From assembly GCA_963717085.1 (NCBI GenBank), contig CAVQVM010000019.1, positions 186,001 through 250,000 of the forward strand: 64,000 nt of DNA, in the 5' to 3' direction. A program made the position numbers and the translations under genes. Numbering within the stretch: the stretch's first letter is position 1; each line of letters starts with the position of its first letter. The stretch comes from DASQUK01 sp963717085 (GTDB taxonomy: Bacteria; Actinomycetota; Acidimicrobiia; Acidimicrobiales; VFJN01). Shown one piece after another: positions 28,184 through 37,376 of this stretch. Under the pieces are notes generated by a model, which searched no databases, was not told the DNA's origin, and worked only from the letters and a program-made list of their open reading frames with translations.

Positions 28184-29073
28184 CCCCGTTCGTGGCCGCC
28201 GCCCTGCAGCTGGCGCCTGCGGCCGGCCCGCTGACGCCCGGCAGCATCAAGGCCAACATCGAGGCCGGCCTCGACGTGGCGCACCGCTGCGTCCACGCCA
28301 CCGGTGCCGCCCTCGTCGTGGCGCCCGAGACGCTCACCACCGGGTTCGCGCCCGGCGTCGGCGCCGCCGACCTCTGGGACCTGGTGGGGCCGATCCCGGG
28401 GCCGCTCACCGAGGCGGCCCAGGCATTCGCCGCCGAGCTGGGGGTCCTGCTCGTGTGGCCGACGTACGAGGCCGGCACCGGCCGGGGCGTCGTCTACAAC
28501 GCCGCCGCGGTGATCGGTCCCGATGGCGAGGTGCTTGGCACCTACCGCAAGACGCACCTGTTCCCGAGCGAGCGGCAGTGGGCCACCGCGGGGGACGACG
28601 TGCTGGTCGTCCCGACCCCACTCGCCCGCCTGGGCAGCATCATCTGCTTCGACGGCGACTTCCCCGAACTGATGCGCATCGAGGCGGCGATGGGGGCGCA
28701 GGTCGTCGTGCGCCCGTCGGCGTTCCTGCGGGCCGCCGACATCTGGGAGCTCACGACCCGGGCGCGGGCCTACGACAACCACGTCTACGTCGTGGCCCCC
28801 AACGCGGTCGGGGTCGACCCCGGCGGGTTCGTCTACTTCGGCAACTCACTGATCGTGGGGCCGACCGGCGAGGTCCTGGCTCGGGGGACGAGCCAGCCGG
28901 GCTGGGTGTCGGCGACCATCGGGCTCGACCCGATGGCGACGATCAGCCCCGGGTCGTCGGTCCGCCAGGGCTTCGACCACCTGGCCGAGCGCAACCTGGC
29001 CCTGTACCGGCGCCATCGTGACGTGCTCGAGGCCGAGGCGGGCTCGGCATTCCCGTTGCCGGAGAAGGAATGA
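28180..29073 (+). CDS. Nitrilase-superfamily carbon-nitrogen hydrolase (amidase)
   Basis: A 297-residue carbon-nitrogen hydrolase with the full catalytic triad: Glu50 in VVAPETLTTGF, Lys124 in GTYRKTHLFP and Cys156 in LGSIICFDGDFPE. Such enzymes hydrolyse amides, N-carbamoyl compounds or nitriles. The context suggests an amide or ureido intermediate of the ring-cleavage route; malonamate or ureidomalonate are the most economical guesses. An RBS-like CAGGAGGG precedes the ATG, which overlaps the coxG stop, and the stop overlaps the hyuA start (ATGA). An N-carbamoyl amino acid hydrolase activity cannot be excluded. Confidence 0.88.
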   Translation: MTPFVAAALQLAPAAGPLTPGSIKANIEAGLDVAHRCVHATGAALVVAPETLTTGFAPGVGAADLWDLVGPIPGPLTEAAQAFAAELGVLLVWPTYEAGTGRGVVYNAAAVIGPDGEVLGTYRKTHLFPSERQWATAGDDVLVVPTPLARLGSIICFDGDFPELMRIEAAMGAQVVVRPSAFLRAADIWELTTRARAYDNHVYVVAPNAVGVDPGGFVYFGNSLIVGPTGEVLARGTSQPGWVSATIGLDPMATISPGSSVRQGFDHLAERNLALYRRHRDVLEAEAGSAFPLPEKE

Positions 29074-31133
29074 CGGCAAGCCGCCTGCGGCTGGGGATCG
29101 ACACGGGCGGCACGTTCACCGACGTGGTCGTGCTCGACGAGGCGACCGGCGCGCTCACGACCACCAAGACGCCGTCGACGCCCGCGGATCACTCAGCGGC
29201 CTTTCTCGCCGGCGCCGAGAAGGGCCTCGCGGCGGCCGGAGCGGCCTGGCCCGGGGTGGCGTCGGTGTTCCACGGCACGACGGTGGCCACCAACGCGCTC
29301 CTCCAGGGCGAGGTGGCAGGGCTCGGCTTCCTCACCACCGCCGGGTTCCGCCACCTGCTCGAGATCGGGCGCCAGAGCGTGCCCGACGGCTACGGCAACT
29401 CCTACTTCTGGGTGAAGCCCGATCGGATCGTGCCGCTGCACCTGGTGCGCGAGGTGCCGGAACGGCTCGATGCGAACGGCGAGGTCCTCCGCCCGCTCGA
29501 CGAGGGGGCCGTCGTGGCCCAGGCACGGTGGTTCCGAGACCGCGGTGTCGCCGCGGTCGGCGTCTGCCTGTTGCATGCCTACGCCAACCCGGCCCACGAG
29601 CTGCGGGTGCGCGACCTGTTCGCAGACGAGTACCCCAAATGCGCGGTCTCGATCAGCTCGGACGTGCTGCGTGAGTACCGGGAGTACGAGCGCTCGGTCA
29701 CCACCCTGGTCGACGCGTTCGTGAAGCCGTCGGTCGCCAGGTACGTCGAACGCCTGGCGGCGCAGCTGGCCGAGCGAGCGGGGGAGGGGGTGCCGTTCTT
29801 CGTCATGAAGTCCAACGGCGGCGTCATGTCCGCCGACCAGGTCACCCGCAAGCCCATCACCACGGTGCTGTCGGGCCCGGCCGCCGGGGCCCTCGGCGCC
29901 GCCGCGGTCACGCACGCCGCGGGCTTCGACGACGTTGTGACCCTCGACGGTGGCGGAACCTCGACCGACGTGGCCGTCATCCGCTCGGGCGCCCCCTCGC
30001 TCACCACCGAGGCAACCGTCGGACGGTTCCCGGCCAAGGTGCCGATGATCGACATCGTCACCGTCGGCGCCGGCGGCGGATCGATCGCCTGGGTGTCGCC
30101 CGAGGGGACCCTCAAGGTGGGCCCGCGCTCGGCGGGCGCCGATCCGGGGCCCATGTGCTACGGCCGGGGCGGCACCGAGCCCACGCTGACCGACGCCGCG
30201 CTCGTGCTGGGGCGCATCCCGGGCCACCTCCTCGCCGGCGAGATCCCGCTGGACCGTGGCGCCGCGCAGTCGGGCATCGCCGCGCTGGCGGGCGAGCTCG
30301 CGCTCTCACCCGAGGCGTGCGCCGAGGGGATCCTCGAGATCTGGGCGTGGAACCAGGCCAACGCCATTCGCCAGGTCACCGTCCGCCGCGGGATCGACGT
30401 TCGTGATCTCGCGCTGTGCGCCTTCGGGGGCTCCGGTCCGCTGCAGGCCGCTCGGCTGCTCGACGTGCTGGGACTCGCCGCCGCGGTCGTCCCGCCCGAC
30501 CCCGGCAACCTCTGTGCCTTCGGCCTCCTGACGGTCGACGTCCGCATCGACGACGTCCGGACGTTCGTCGCCAAGCACGCCGAGCTCGACCTCGTGGCGC
30601 TTGCCGACGAGTACCGGGAGCTCGAGGGCGAGGCCGCGTCCGCCCTGGCCTCGGAGGGGTTCGACGTCGCTGACCAGCGGTTCCTGCGCTCGGCCGATCT
30701 GCGCTACGACGGCCAGGCCTTCGAGGTCCGCGTCGACGTGCCCGGTGGTCCCATCGATGGCGGCTGGGCTGCGGACGTGCTCCGCCGCTTCCATGACGAG
30801 CACGAACGCCTCTACGGCTACTGCTATCGGGACCGGCCCCACCACGGAGTCGAGTGGGTCAACGTCCGCCTCGCCGGCGTCGGGCCGCTGGAGGCCCCGG
30901 CCATCGCACCCGTGTCCGCAGGCACCGGCAAGGTGGCGACGACCGGCGCGAGGCGCGTGTTCTTCGACGGGTCCTGGCACGACACGCCGGTCGTGTGGCG
31001 GGGCGATCTCGGCGCCGGCGACGAGGTGCGGGGGCCGGCGATCGTCGAGGAGTACGGCTCGACCCTGCCGGTGCCGCCCGGGGCTCGGGTCGTGGTCGAC
31101 CGCCTCGGTGCCCTGGTCGTCCGGCGAGGCTGA
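29070..31133 (+). CDS. hyuA: Hydantoinase/oxoprolinase family protein, A subunit (HyuA)
   Basis: A 687-residue ATP-dependent hydantoinase/oxoprolinase A subunit. It begins LRLGIDTGGTFTDVVV, an actin-fold phosphate loop, followed by FHGTTVATNALLQG, SSDVLREYREYERS, a DGGGTSTDV second phosphate loop and GAGGGSIAWV. These enzymes couple ATP hydrolysis to opening of lactam or imide rings, or to carboxylation in the acetone carboxylase branch. The B subunit (31865) follows after an oppositely oriented gene. Its place in an N-heterocycle operon points to an ATP-driven amide opening step, possibly in parallel with the ring-opening amidohydrolase. Confidence 0.9.
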   Translation: MTASRLRLGIDTGGTFTDVVVLDEATGALTTTKTPSTPADHSAAFLAGAEKGLAAAGAAWPGVASVFHGTTVATNALLQGEVAGLGFLTTAGFRHLLEIGRQSVPDGYGNSYFWVKPDRIVPLHLVREVPERLDANGEVLRPLDEGAVVAQARWFRDRGVAAVGVCLLHAYANPAHELRVRDLFADEYPKCAVSISSDVLREYREYERSVTTLVDAFVKPSVARYVERLAAQLAERAGEGVPFFVMKSNGGVMSADQVTRKPITTVLSGPAAGALGAAAVTHAAGFDDVVTLDGGGTSTDVAVIRSGAPSLTTEATVGRFPAKVPMIDIVTVGAGGGSIAWVSPEGTLKVGPRSAGADPGPMCYGRGGTEPTLTDAALVLGRIPGHLLAGEIPLDRGAAQSGIAALAGELALSPEACAEGILEIWAWNQANAIRQVTVRRGIDVRDLALCAFGGSGPLQAARLLDVLGLAAAVVPPDPGNLCAFGLLTVDVRIDDVRTFVAKHAELDLVALADEYRELEGEAASALASEGFDVADQRFLRSADLRYDGQAFEVRVDVPGGPIDGGWAADVLRRFHDEHERLYGYCYRDRPHHGVEWVNVRLAGVGPLEAPAIAPVSAGTGKVATTGARRVFFDGSWHDTPVVWRGDLGAGDEVRGPAIVEEYGSTLPVPPGARVVVDRLGALVVRRG

Positions 31134-31143
31134 GCGGCCGGGG

Positions 31144-31725
31144 TCAGTGCGAGGCTGGCTGCCCGCCGCCACCGTCGCACCAGCCCTGCACGTAGCCGGC
31201 CCGATAGGCGGTCTGGGGACCGACGGTGGCGTCGTCGTCATCGTCGTCCGCCGGGCTCGGGGCCGGGGCGCCGTCGATCTGGTACGGCAGGCCCTGCTCG
31301 GCGTCATGGCGTCCTTCCAGATAGCCCGCCTGGTCGACGATCAGCGTTGCGCCGCACAGGTCGCCCGTCCGGTGCTCCGACGAGGGGCACGCAGGGTCCG
31401 CCCGGCACGCCTCGGTCGAACCGACGGCGGGCTCCGGGTCGTCGCCGCTTGCCGCCACGGTCGACGTGTCCACGGCGATCGGGGCTTCGGTCGTGGCCGT
31501 CGCCACCGTGCTCGGGGCTTCCGTCGTCGTCGCCCGGCTGGGGGCCGATCGAACGGTCTCGCTCGGCACGGTCGTCGCCGGCCGCGCCGCTGCGGCCTTC
31601 GTCGTCTGGCCTTCCCCACCAGCGCGCAGGGCGACGATCCCGAAGATCGCCGCCAGGCTCATCGTCATCACGAGGAGCCCGACCAACAAGTGCCGTTGGT
31701 TGCGGGTCGTGCGTTCCGTCGCCAT
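31144..31725 (-). CDS. Thr-rich single-pass membrane/secreted hypothetical protein
   Basis: A 193-residue protein on the opposite strand to its neighbours. After a short basic N terminus (residues 1-12) comes a hydrophobic anchor (about 13-33, LLVGLLVMTMSLAAIFGIVAL), then a Thr/Ala/Pro/Ser-rich linker to about residue 95, then a small domain with four Cys and an Asp run. The last 70 residues contain two related Ala/Gly-Tyr segments (DQAGYLEGRHDAEQG and TAYRAGYVQGWCDGG), so the domain may be a short internal repeat. I do not recognise it. Its insertion between hyuA and hyuB is unusual for this normally coupled pair. Confidence 0.65.
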   Translation of the reverse strand: MATERTTRNQRHLLVGLLVMTMSLAAIFGIVALRAGGEGQTTKAAAARPATTVPSETVRSAPSRATTTEAPSTVATATTEAPIAVDTSTVAASGDDPEPAVGSTEACRADPACPSSEHRTGDLCGATLIVDQAGYLEGRHDAEQGLPYQIDGAPAPSPADDDDDDATVGPQTAYRAGYVQGWCDGGGGQPASH

Positions 31726-31806
31726 CTCGTGTTCCTCACTTCTTCCGCCGCTAGGACACCCAACAGACGCCGATCGCCCCGATTTGGTTGACCGCCGGTG
31801 CGAACT

Positions 31807-31846
31807 GGTCGTAGCCATGCGGGCGTATGACCGCGCAGCTACGACC
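31807..31846. promoter_or_regulatory. Inverted repeat upstream of hyuB
   Basis: A perfect 9-bp inverted repeat (GGTCGTAGC / GCTACGACC) separated by 22 bases lies between the divergent starts of the minus-strand hypothetical gene (31725) and hyuB (31865). It may be an operator serving both or a leader hairpin. No clear -35/-10 pair was found around it. Confidence 0.35.
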
Positions 31847-31864
31847 GGAACGGGTCTCGCCGGC

Positions 31865-33751
31865 GTGACCGACGTCGACCCCGTGCTGCTCGAGATCGTC
31901 GAGGGGACGTTGGCGTCGATCGAGGCCGAGGTGGAGGACCAGATCGGGCGCACGTCGCGCTCCCCGATGATCCGCGACCAGCACGACTTCCGCGCCGGGA
32001 TCCACGACCGGCGGCTCCGCAAGCTGACGGGACGGTCGTACTCGGCGCTCGTGCACCCGGTGGTCCGCGACTTCCCGCTCGACGCCATGCGGCTGGGCGA
32101 CGTCTACTTCCACAACGACGTCTACCTGTCCGAGGGCGGCATCGGCCACCTGCCCGACCTGTGCGTCACCGTGCCGGTCTTCCACGACGGCGAGGTCGTG
32201 GCTTTCGTCCAGGCGTTCGGCCACCACGACGACATCGGGGGTTCGGTCCCCGGGTCGATGCCGTCGCACGCCACCTCGGTGTTCGAGGAGGGGCTCATGG
32301 TCCCGCCGGTGAAGCTCTACGACGCCGGCGTGCCCAACGACGGCGTCATCCGCATCCTCACCCGCAACTCGCGCATGCCCGACTCGATCGCCGGCGACCT
32401 GGACGCCGAGTGCTCGGCATGCCTCATGGGGGCCGCCCGCCTGGCCGATCTGTTCTCGCGCTACGGCCGCGCGGCGGTCGACGCCTGCTTCGACGCCATC
32501 GTGGCGTCCTGCGCCGAGACGTTCCGCCGGGAGCTGCTGGCCAAGATCCCCGATGGGACCTGGACGTGGGAGGACTACGCCGAGCACGACGGCGTCGACG
32601 AGCCCCGGCTGCACTGCCAGCGCATCACGCTCACCAAGACGGCCGGCAAGCTGCTGCTGGACCTCACCGGCACGAGCCCCCAGGCCAAGGGCCCGATCAA
32701 CCACGCTGGCAATTACGCCGACGGGAACTTCCTGAAGAAGTGGCTGGCCCCGATCCTGCGGAACCTGGCCGACACGCCGGAGCGCATGGCCCAGCTCGAC
32801 GTCAACGAGGGTGTGGTCGAGCTGATCGACATCCGCTTCCCGCCGCCCGGCACCCTGGTGACTCCGGAGTTCCCGGCGCCGACCAACGCGCGGACCTTCG
32901 TGATCCTGCGGCTGCTGGGCGTCCTCGCCGGCGTGATCGCCAAGGCGGTCGACGGCTACATGCCCGCCGACCAGGAGACGATCCGCTACACGGGCATCTC
33001 GGGCCACGACGCCGAGGGGCGCTGGTACCTGAACCGCGAGATCCTCGGTGGCGGCTCCGGCGGCCGCTACTACGCCGACGGCAGCGACACGATCCACGTG
33101 GTGCCCGAGTCCCGGAACCTGCCTGTCGAGTTCGTCGAGACCCGGTTCCCGGTGCGGGTCGAGGCCCTGGCGCTGGCCACCGACTCGGGCGGCGCCGGGA
33201 CCTTCCGCGGTGGGCTCGGCTACCGCAAGGAGATCCGGGTGCTCCACGACGCCAGCTTCATGTCAGTCGCCGATCGCTCCATCCTGTCGTGCTGGGGCGT
33301 GCGTGGCGGCCGGGCCGGCACGCCGTTCCGAGTCACCATCGACCCGGGCGGCCCCGCGGAGCGGGTGATGCCCGGCCTGTGCGACTGGGAGCCGGTCGCC
33401 GCCGGCGAGCTGATCCGCATCGAGACGACCGGCGGCGGCGGCTGGGGCGACCCACTCGAGCGCGATCCCGGCCGGGTGGTGGTCGACGTGGTCCAGGGCA
33501 AGGTCAGCCGGTCGGCGGCGCGCGACGACTACGGCGTGGTCTTCCGGGGCGACGACGGTGATCCCGCGGTCGACGATGCGGCCACCGGCGAGCTCCGGGC
33601 CCGCCTCGCCGCCGAGCGCGGCAGGTCGGCGATGTTCGATAGGGGCCCCGGCTATCCCGTCCTCGCGGGCGGCGCCACCCACGCCGAGGTGGACGACGCC
33701 GACACAACCAGAACGACCGCGACCAGGACGGGTACGGGAGCCGCGCCGTGA
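31865..33751 (+). CDS. hyuB: Hydantoinase/oxoprolinase family protein, B subunit (HyuB)
   Basis: A 628-residue B subunit. DPVLLEIVEGTLASIEAE and RTSRSPMIRDQHDF open the chain, and the metal/active region GDVYFHNDVYLSEGGIGHLPDL, the GHHDDIGGSVPGSMP block and the GGGSGGRYYADGS segment follow. The GTG at 31865 gives the family N terminus; an upstream in-frame ATG at 31817 would add 16 residues and lie in the inverted repeat. No good ribosome site is seen for either. It pairs with HyuA at 29070. The stop overlaps the next gene by GTGA. The C-terminal 60 residues are Asp/Thr-rich and longer than usual. Confidence 0.88.
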   Translation: MTDVDPVLLEIVEGTLASIEAEVEDQIGRTSRSPMIRDQHDFRAGIHDRRLRKLTGRSYSALVHPVVRDFPLDAMRLGDVYFHNDVYLSEGGIGHLPDLCVTVPVFHDGEVVAFVQAFGHHDDIGGSVPGSMPSHATSVFEEGLMVPPVKLYDAGVPNDGVIRILTRNSRMPDSIAGDLDAECSACLMGAARLADLFSRYGRAAVDACFDAIVASCAETFRRELLAKIPDGTWTWEDYAEHDGVDEPRLHCQRITLTKTAGKLLLDLTGTSPQAKGPINHAGNYADGNFLKKWLAPILRNLADTPERMAQLDVNEGVVELIDIRFPPPGTLVTPEFPAPTNARTFVILRLLGVLAGVIAKAVDGYMPADQETIRYTGISGHDAEGRWYLNREILGGGSGGRYYADGSDTIHVVPESRNLPVEFVETRFPVRVEALALATDSGGAGTFRGGLGYRKEIRVLHDASFMSVADRSILSCWGVRGGRAGTPFRVTIDPGGPAERVMPGLCDWEPVAAGELIRIETTGGGGWGDPLERDPGRVVVDVVQGKVSRSAARDDYGVVFRGDDGDPAVDDAATGELRARLAAERGRSAMFDRGPGYPVLAGGATHAEVDDADTTRTTATRTGTGAAP

Positions 33752-35253
33752 CCGCCGGCGAGGTGATGGCCCCCGCCGACGCCTGGCGGCAGCACGGCTT
33801 CTCGGGCGTCGCATCCGACCTGGTCGCCGCCGGCACGCTGCCCCGCGCCTGGGCGGCCCGCTGGGCGGGCGCGCCGAGCGCCCCGACCCTCGCCGGTCCC
33901 GACGGGCGCTGGCTGAGCGCTGCCCAGCTCGAGGAGCGGACCGCAACCGTCGCCGGCCGGTACGCGGTGGCCGGGCTGCGACCCGGCGACCGGCTGCTGG
34001 TCAGCGCCGCGGCGTCCGTCGACCTGGCCGTCGCCCACGTGGCGGCCCTGCGCCTCGGATTGGTCGTGGTCCCGGTCAACACCGCCTTCGGGGCCACCGA
34101 GATCGGCGCGGTGGCGGCAGCCGCCAACCCGGCCCTGGCGATCCTGGACGATCCCGGACGGCTCCGCGGGGTGCCCTCCACCGGGGTTGGGGTCGATCTG
34201 CGCGACGGGCCGGCGCCGGACCTCGACGTTGCGGGTCCCGGCGACACGGCGTTGCTGGTGTTCACGTCCGGCACGACCGGCACCCCGAAGGGCGTTCCTC
34301 TGAGCCACGGCAACCTCCTGGCCACCTCGGCGGCGATCGAGGTCGCATGGCGCTGGGCTCCGGCGGACCGCCTGCTGCTGGCCCTGCCGCTGTTCCACGT
34401 CCACGGCCTCGGCGTCGGGCTGCACGGGACCCTGCTCGCCGGGGCGTCGGCGGTCATCCTGCCCCGCTTCGAGGTCGACGCCGTGCTCGACGCCGTCGCG
34501 GCCACCCGGTCGAGCCTGATGTTCGGTGTGCCGACGATGTGGGTCCGCCTTGCGGCCAGCCCCCGGGTGCGCGAGCTGGCGGCGCTGCGGCTGTGCGTCT
34601 CCGGGTCGGCGCCGCTGGATCCCTCGACCTTCGCCGCCCTCGAGACGGGGATCGGCGCACCCGTGATCGAGCGCTACGGCATGACCGAGACCGGCATGCT
34701 GGTCTCGAACCCCTACGACGGCGACCGCCGGGCAGGTTCGGTGGGATTGGCGCTCCCGGGCGTCGAGGTGCGCCTCGAGGAGCGCGAGGGGTCCGGGGAG
34801 CCCGCGGGCGAGATCCTGGTGCGAGGTCCGAACGTTTTCGCCGGGTACCTCGGTGGCGTCGATGCCGATGCCTTCGCCGCAGACTCGTGGTTGCGCACCG
34901 GCGACCTGGGGCGGGCGGACGCCGACGGATACCTGCGCATCGTCGGTCGCTCGAAGGAGCTGATCATCACGGGCGGCTTCAACGTCTACCCCCGCGATGT
35001 GGAGGAGGTGTTGCGGGACCACCCGGGGGTCGTCGACGTCGCCGTCGTGGGGGTTCCCGACCCGGAGTGGGGTGAGCGGGTCGTCGCCTGCGTCGTCACC
35101 GCCGAAACCGCTGACGGCGCCACCGGCGAGGAGCTGTTGGCGTGGGCTGCGGAGCGGCTCGCACCCTACAAGCGCCCCCGCGAGGTGCGATTCGTCGACG
35201 AGCTCCCCCGCAACGCGATGGGCAAGGTCGTGCGGGCGGCGCTGGTCGGCTGA
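33748..35253 (+). CDS. matB: Malonyl-CoA synthetase (MatB-like acyl-CoA synthetase)
   Basis: A 501-residue ANL-superfamily adenylating enzyme. The P-loop-like motif is FTSGTTGTPKG (172-182), the hinge region is YLRIVGRSKELIITGGFNVYP, and the catalytic Lys lies in the final NAMGKVVRA. Two segments are diagnostic for MatB: PLFHVHGLGVGLHG (214-227) and ERYGMTETGMLVSNPYDGDR (308-327), whose Arg/Asn-Pro-Tyr part resembles the malonate carboxylate pocket of MatB and ACSF3. It would make malonyl-CoA from malonate, CoA and ATP. As the last gene of the ring-cleavage operon it suggests malonate as the end product. Substrate assignment rests on motif recall. Confidence 0.82.
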   Translation: MTAGEVMAPADAWRQHGFSGVASDLVAAGTLPRAWAARWAGAPSAPTLAGPDGRWLSAAQLEERTATVAGRYAVAGLRPGDRLLVSAAASVDLAVAHVAALRLGLVVVPVNTAFGATEIGAVAAAANPALAILDDPGRLRGVPSTGVGVDLRDGPAPDLDVAGPGDTALLVFTSGTTGTPKGVPLSHGNLLATSAAIEVAWRWAPADRLLLALPLFHVHGLGVGLHGTLLAGASAVILPRFEVDAVLDAVAATRSSLMFGVPTMWVRLAASPRVRELAALRLCVSGSAPLDPSTFAALETGIGAPVIERYGMTETGMLVSNPYDGDRRAGSVGLALPGVEVRLEEREGSGEPAGEILVRGPNVFAGYLGGVDADAFAADSWLRTGDLGRADADGYLRIVGRSKELIITGGFNVYPRDVEEVLRDHPGVVDVAVVGVPDPEWGERVVACVVTAETADGATGEELLAWAAERLAPYKRPREVRFVDELPRNAMGKVVRAALVG

Positions 35254-35372
35254 CCGCGGCCGGGCCGACGGGGCGCAAGGACTGGGCCGCCGGAGCGCCG
35301 ACACGTGCCGCGATGGCGCGGTCCGGGCGTCTGGCGCCCGGGCGCGTCTTCACGACGTATCGTGCAGGCCTC

Positions 35373-36722
35373 ATGACGATGGGGCCTGATCCGGGCGGAC
35401 CGGGCGGCGTGCCCGCCGACATCGCGACGCGGCTGGTACGGGCGTTGGACATCTCGCCATCGACCGTGGTGGCGCTGATCAGCGACGACCTGCGGAACCT
35501 CTGGGTGAGTCGCTCGGTCGCCTGGGTCGTCGGTGACGATCCGGACACCGCGATGAAGGAGAAGGCGCTCACCCGTGTCCACCCCGACGACGTCCACCGC
35601 CTGCTGCAGGGCCTCGCCCAGGCGAAGGCCGCAGCGCCAGGAGACGCGCCCAGCCTCCGGGTGGTCGAGCCGCTCCGGTTCCGGGTCGAGCGCCCCGACG
35701 GCGGCTGGCTGGCGCTGGAGTCGTTGGTGATCAACCTGCTCGACGACCCGGTGGTGAACGGTCTCGTCGCGATCGTGCGCCCGGTCGGCGGCGAGGTCGA
35801 GGGCGTCAGCCGCGTCGTGGACCTGCTGGTGGCCGATGCGCCTCTGCGGGAGGTGCTCGCCGCGTGCGCCGGCCTCGTGCCCGAGTACCTGGGGTCGGCG
35901 GCAGTCGTCGGCATCCGCGACGGCCGTCCCGTGGTGGGTGCGCCGGCGGGCACGGCGGCCGAGCGGCTGAGCGTCGACGACCGCTGGTGGCGCGACACGT
36001 TGGTGGACGGCCGGCCCCGCACGGCCATGGACCATGCCGGGTTCCCCGCCGATCTGGCCGTCCGGGCGCGTGAGGCCGGGTTCCGGTCCACGTGGGTGCT
36101 TCCGCTCTGCGACGTGGCCGCCGACGAGGTGTTCGGCTGCCTGGTCGTGTGGGTGCGCATCGCGGCCGAGCCCAACATCACCAACGAGACGGGTGTCCGC
36201 CAGGCCGAGCGCTTGGCGGGCTTGGTGATCGGCGAGCAACGCCGCATCGACGCCCTGCGCCACGAGGCACTCACCGACCCGCTCACGCGGGTGGCCAACC
36301 GCTCGGCGCTGCAAGTGCGCTTCGATGCGTCGGCCGATCCGCTCACGGTGGCGATCATCGATCTCGACGGCTTCAAGTCGGTCAACGACACCCACGGCCA
36401 CGAGGCGGGCGACGCCGTGCTCCAGGTGGTCGCCCAACGAATCGTCGGGGCGGTGCGCCAGGACGACCTCGTGGTACGGCTCGGCGGCGACGAGTTCGCT
36501 GTCGTGTTCGCGGCCGGCACGCCCGCCGAGGGAATGGTTCGATCCATGAGCCGGGTGGTCGACTCGATCGGCAGCCCGATCCAGCTCGGCAGCCTGACGG
36601 TGTCGGTGGGGGCCAGCGCCGGCCTGGCCACGGGGCGGCCACCGGAGGTCATGCAGGAGGCGGACCGGGCGCTCTACGACGCGAAGGGCACGAGCACGTT
36701 CGACTCCCAGGGCCCGTCCTGA
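35373..36722 (+). CDS. PAS/GAF-GGDEF diguanylate cyclase
   Basis: A 449-residue cytosolic signalling protein. The first 125 residues look like a PAS fold (TVVALISDDLRNLWVS, then ALTRVHPDDVHRLL), residues about 140-285 like a GAF domain, and the C-terminal 165 form a GGDEF domain starting DPLTRVANRSAL. The active motif GGDEF is intact at 371-375, and an RxxD allosteric site (RQDD) lies five residues before it, so c-di-GMP synthesis with product inhibition is expected. A TATCGT sequence ends nine bases before the ATG, and no ribosome site is obvious, so the transcript may be leaderless. It is not obviously part of the upstream operon. Confidence 0.9.
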   Translation: MTMGPDPGGPGGVPADIATRLVRALDISPSTVVALISDDLRNLWVSRSVAWVVGDDPDTAMKEKALTRVHPDDVHRLLQGLAQAKAAAPGDAPSLRVVEPLRFRVERPDGGWLALESLVINLLDDPVVNGLVAIVRPVGGEVEGVSRVVDLLVADAPLREVLAACAGLVPEYLGSAAVVGIRDGRPVVGAPAGTAAERLSVDDRWWRDTLVDGRPRTAMDHAGFPADLAVRAREAGFRSTWVLPLCDVAADEVFGCLVVWVRIAAEPNITNETGVRQAERLAGLVIGEQRRIDALRHEALTDPLTRVANRSALQVRFDASADPLTVAIIDLDGFKSVNDTHGHEAGDAVLQVVAQRIVGAVRQDDLVVRLGGDEFAVVFAAGTPAEGMVRSMSRVVDSIGSPIQLGSLTVSVGASAGLATGRPPEVMQEADRALYDAKGTSTFDSQGPS

Positions 36723-36761
36723 CGGCGCGCCGCGTCGCGCGCCGGCCCGCCGTGCGCACCC

Positions 36762-36790
36762 TTGTCGTCGGATCGCGCCACCGTTACCGT
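36762..36790 (+). promoter_or_regulatory. Promoter with leaderless start
   Basis: TTGTCG and TACCGT separated by 17 bases; the -10-like box ends six bases before the ATG at 36797, leaving no room for a ribosome site. Confidence 0.45.
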
Positions 36791-36796
36791 GCGCGC

Positions 36797-37330
36797 ATGG
36801 CCGAACGGGACATGATCAAGGCTGTCCAGGCGGCGCTCGATCACCATGGGATCGACGACACCATCCGCGAGGTCGGGCAGTTCGAGCCCCGCGGCATGGT
36901 CGGCTCGATGTTCGCCGGCGGCCTGATCGGCGGTGAGGTCGGCGGCGCGTTCGGAGAAGTTGGCGATGCGATCGGTTTGGCCGCCGGGTCCCTGGGCGGC
37001 ATGGCCGCCAACAGGGAATCGAGCGGGCTGCCGATGCACATGCTCGTCGGCGCGTCCGACTCGACGATCTACGGGTTCGCGATGGCGAGGGGCGGACGCC
37101 GCCACGAGCCGCACGACCTCCTGTTCCAGGTCCCGCGTGAGCGGCTGGACGTGAAGGTGCACGGCCGCGTGAACGTGCGCGTGCTCGAGCTGATCGACCG
37201 CGAGACGGGCTCGAAGATCGAGCTCGAGGGCGGCCGGATCCCGATCACCCACTCGCACGACCTCATCAAGTTCGTCGCCGGCCACGGTGCGGTCGAAGCC
37301 GCCGACGCCGGGTCCGAGGAAGGCGACTGA
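36797..37330 (+). CDS. Hypothetical protein with Gly-rich segment
   Basis: A 177-residue protein I do not recognise by family. The N-terminal third is helical and polar (AERDMIKAVQAALDHHGIDD), followed by a Gly-rich stretch (GSMFAGGLIGGEVGGAFGEV, then AIGLAAGSLGGMAANRE) that could be a membrane-inserting or glycine-zipper segment. The C-terminal half is soluble-looking with several beta strands (MHMLVGASDSTIYGFAM; LLFQVPRERLDVKVHGRVNV). Similar layouts occur in actinobacterial proteins annotated only as hypothetical. It has its own promoter at 36762-36790. The gene before it is a GGDEF protein and the one after an epoxide hydrolase; neither suggests a role. Confidence 0.65.
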   Translation: MAERDMIKAVQAALDHHGIDDTIREVGQFEPRGMVGSMFAGGLIGGEVGGAFGEVGDAIGLAAGSLGGMAANRESSGLPMHMLVGASDSTIYGFAMARGGRRHEPHDLLFQVPRERLDVKVHGRVNVRVLELIDRETGSKIELEGGRIPITHSHDLIKFVAGHGAVEAADAGSEEGD

Positions 37331-37376
37331 TCAACCGGCAACGCCGCCCATCGATCGCGGGTCGGGGCCGGACGAG

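Noticed and set aside
31144..31725. Insertion sequence between hyuA and hyuB
   Set aside because: The protein has an anchor and a Thr-rich linker rather than a transposase domain, and no terminal inverted repeats or target duplications frame it.
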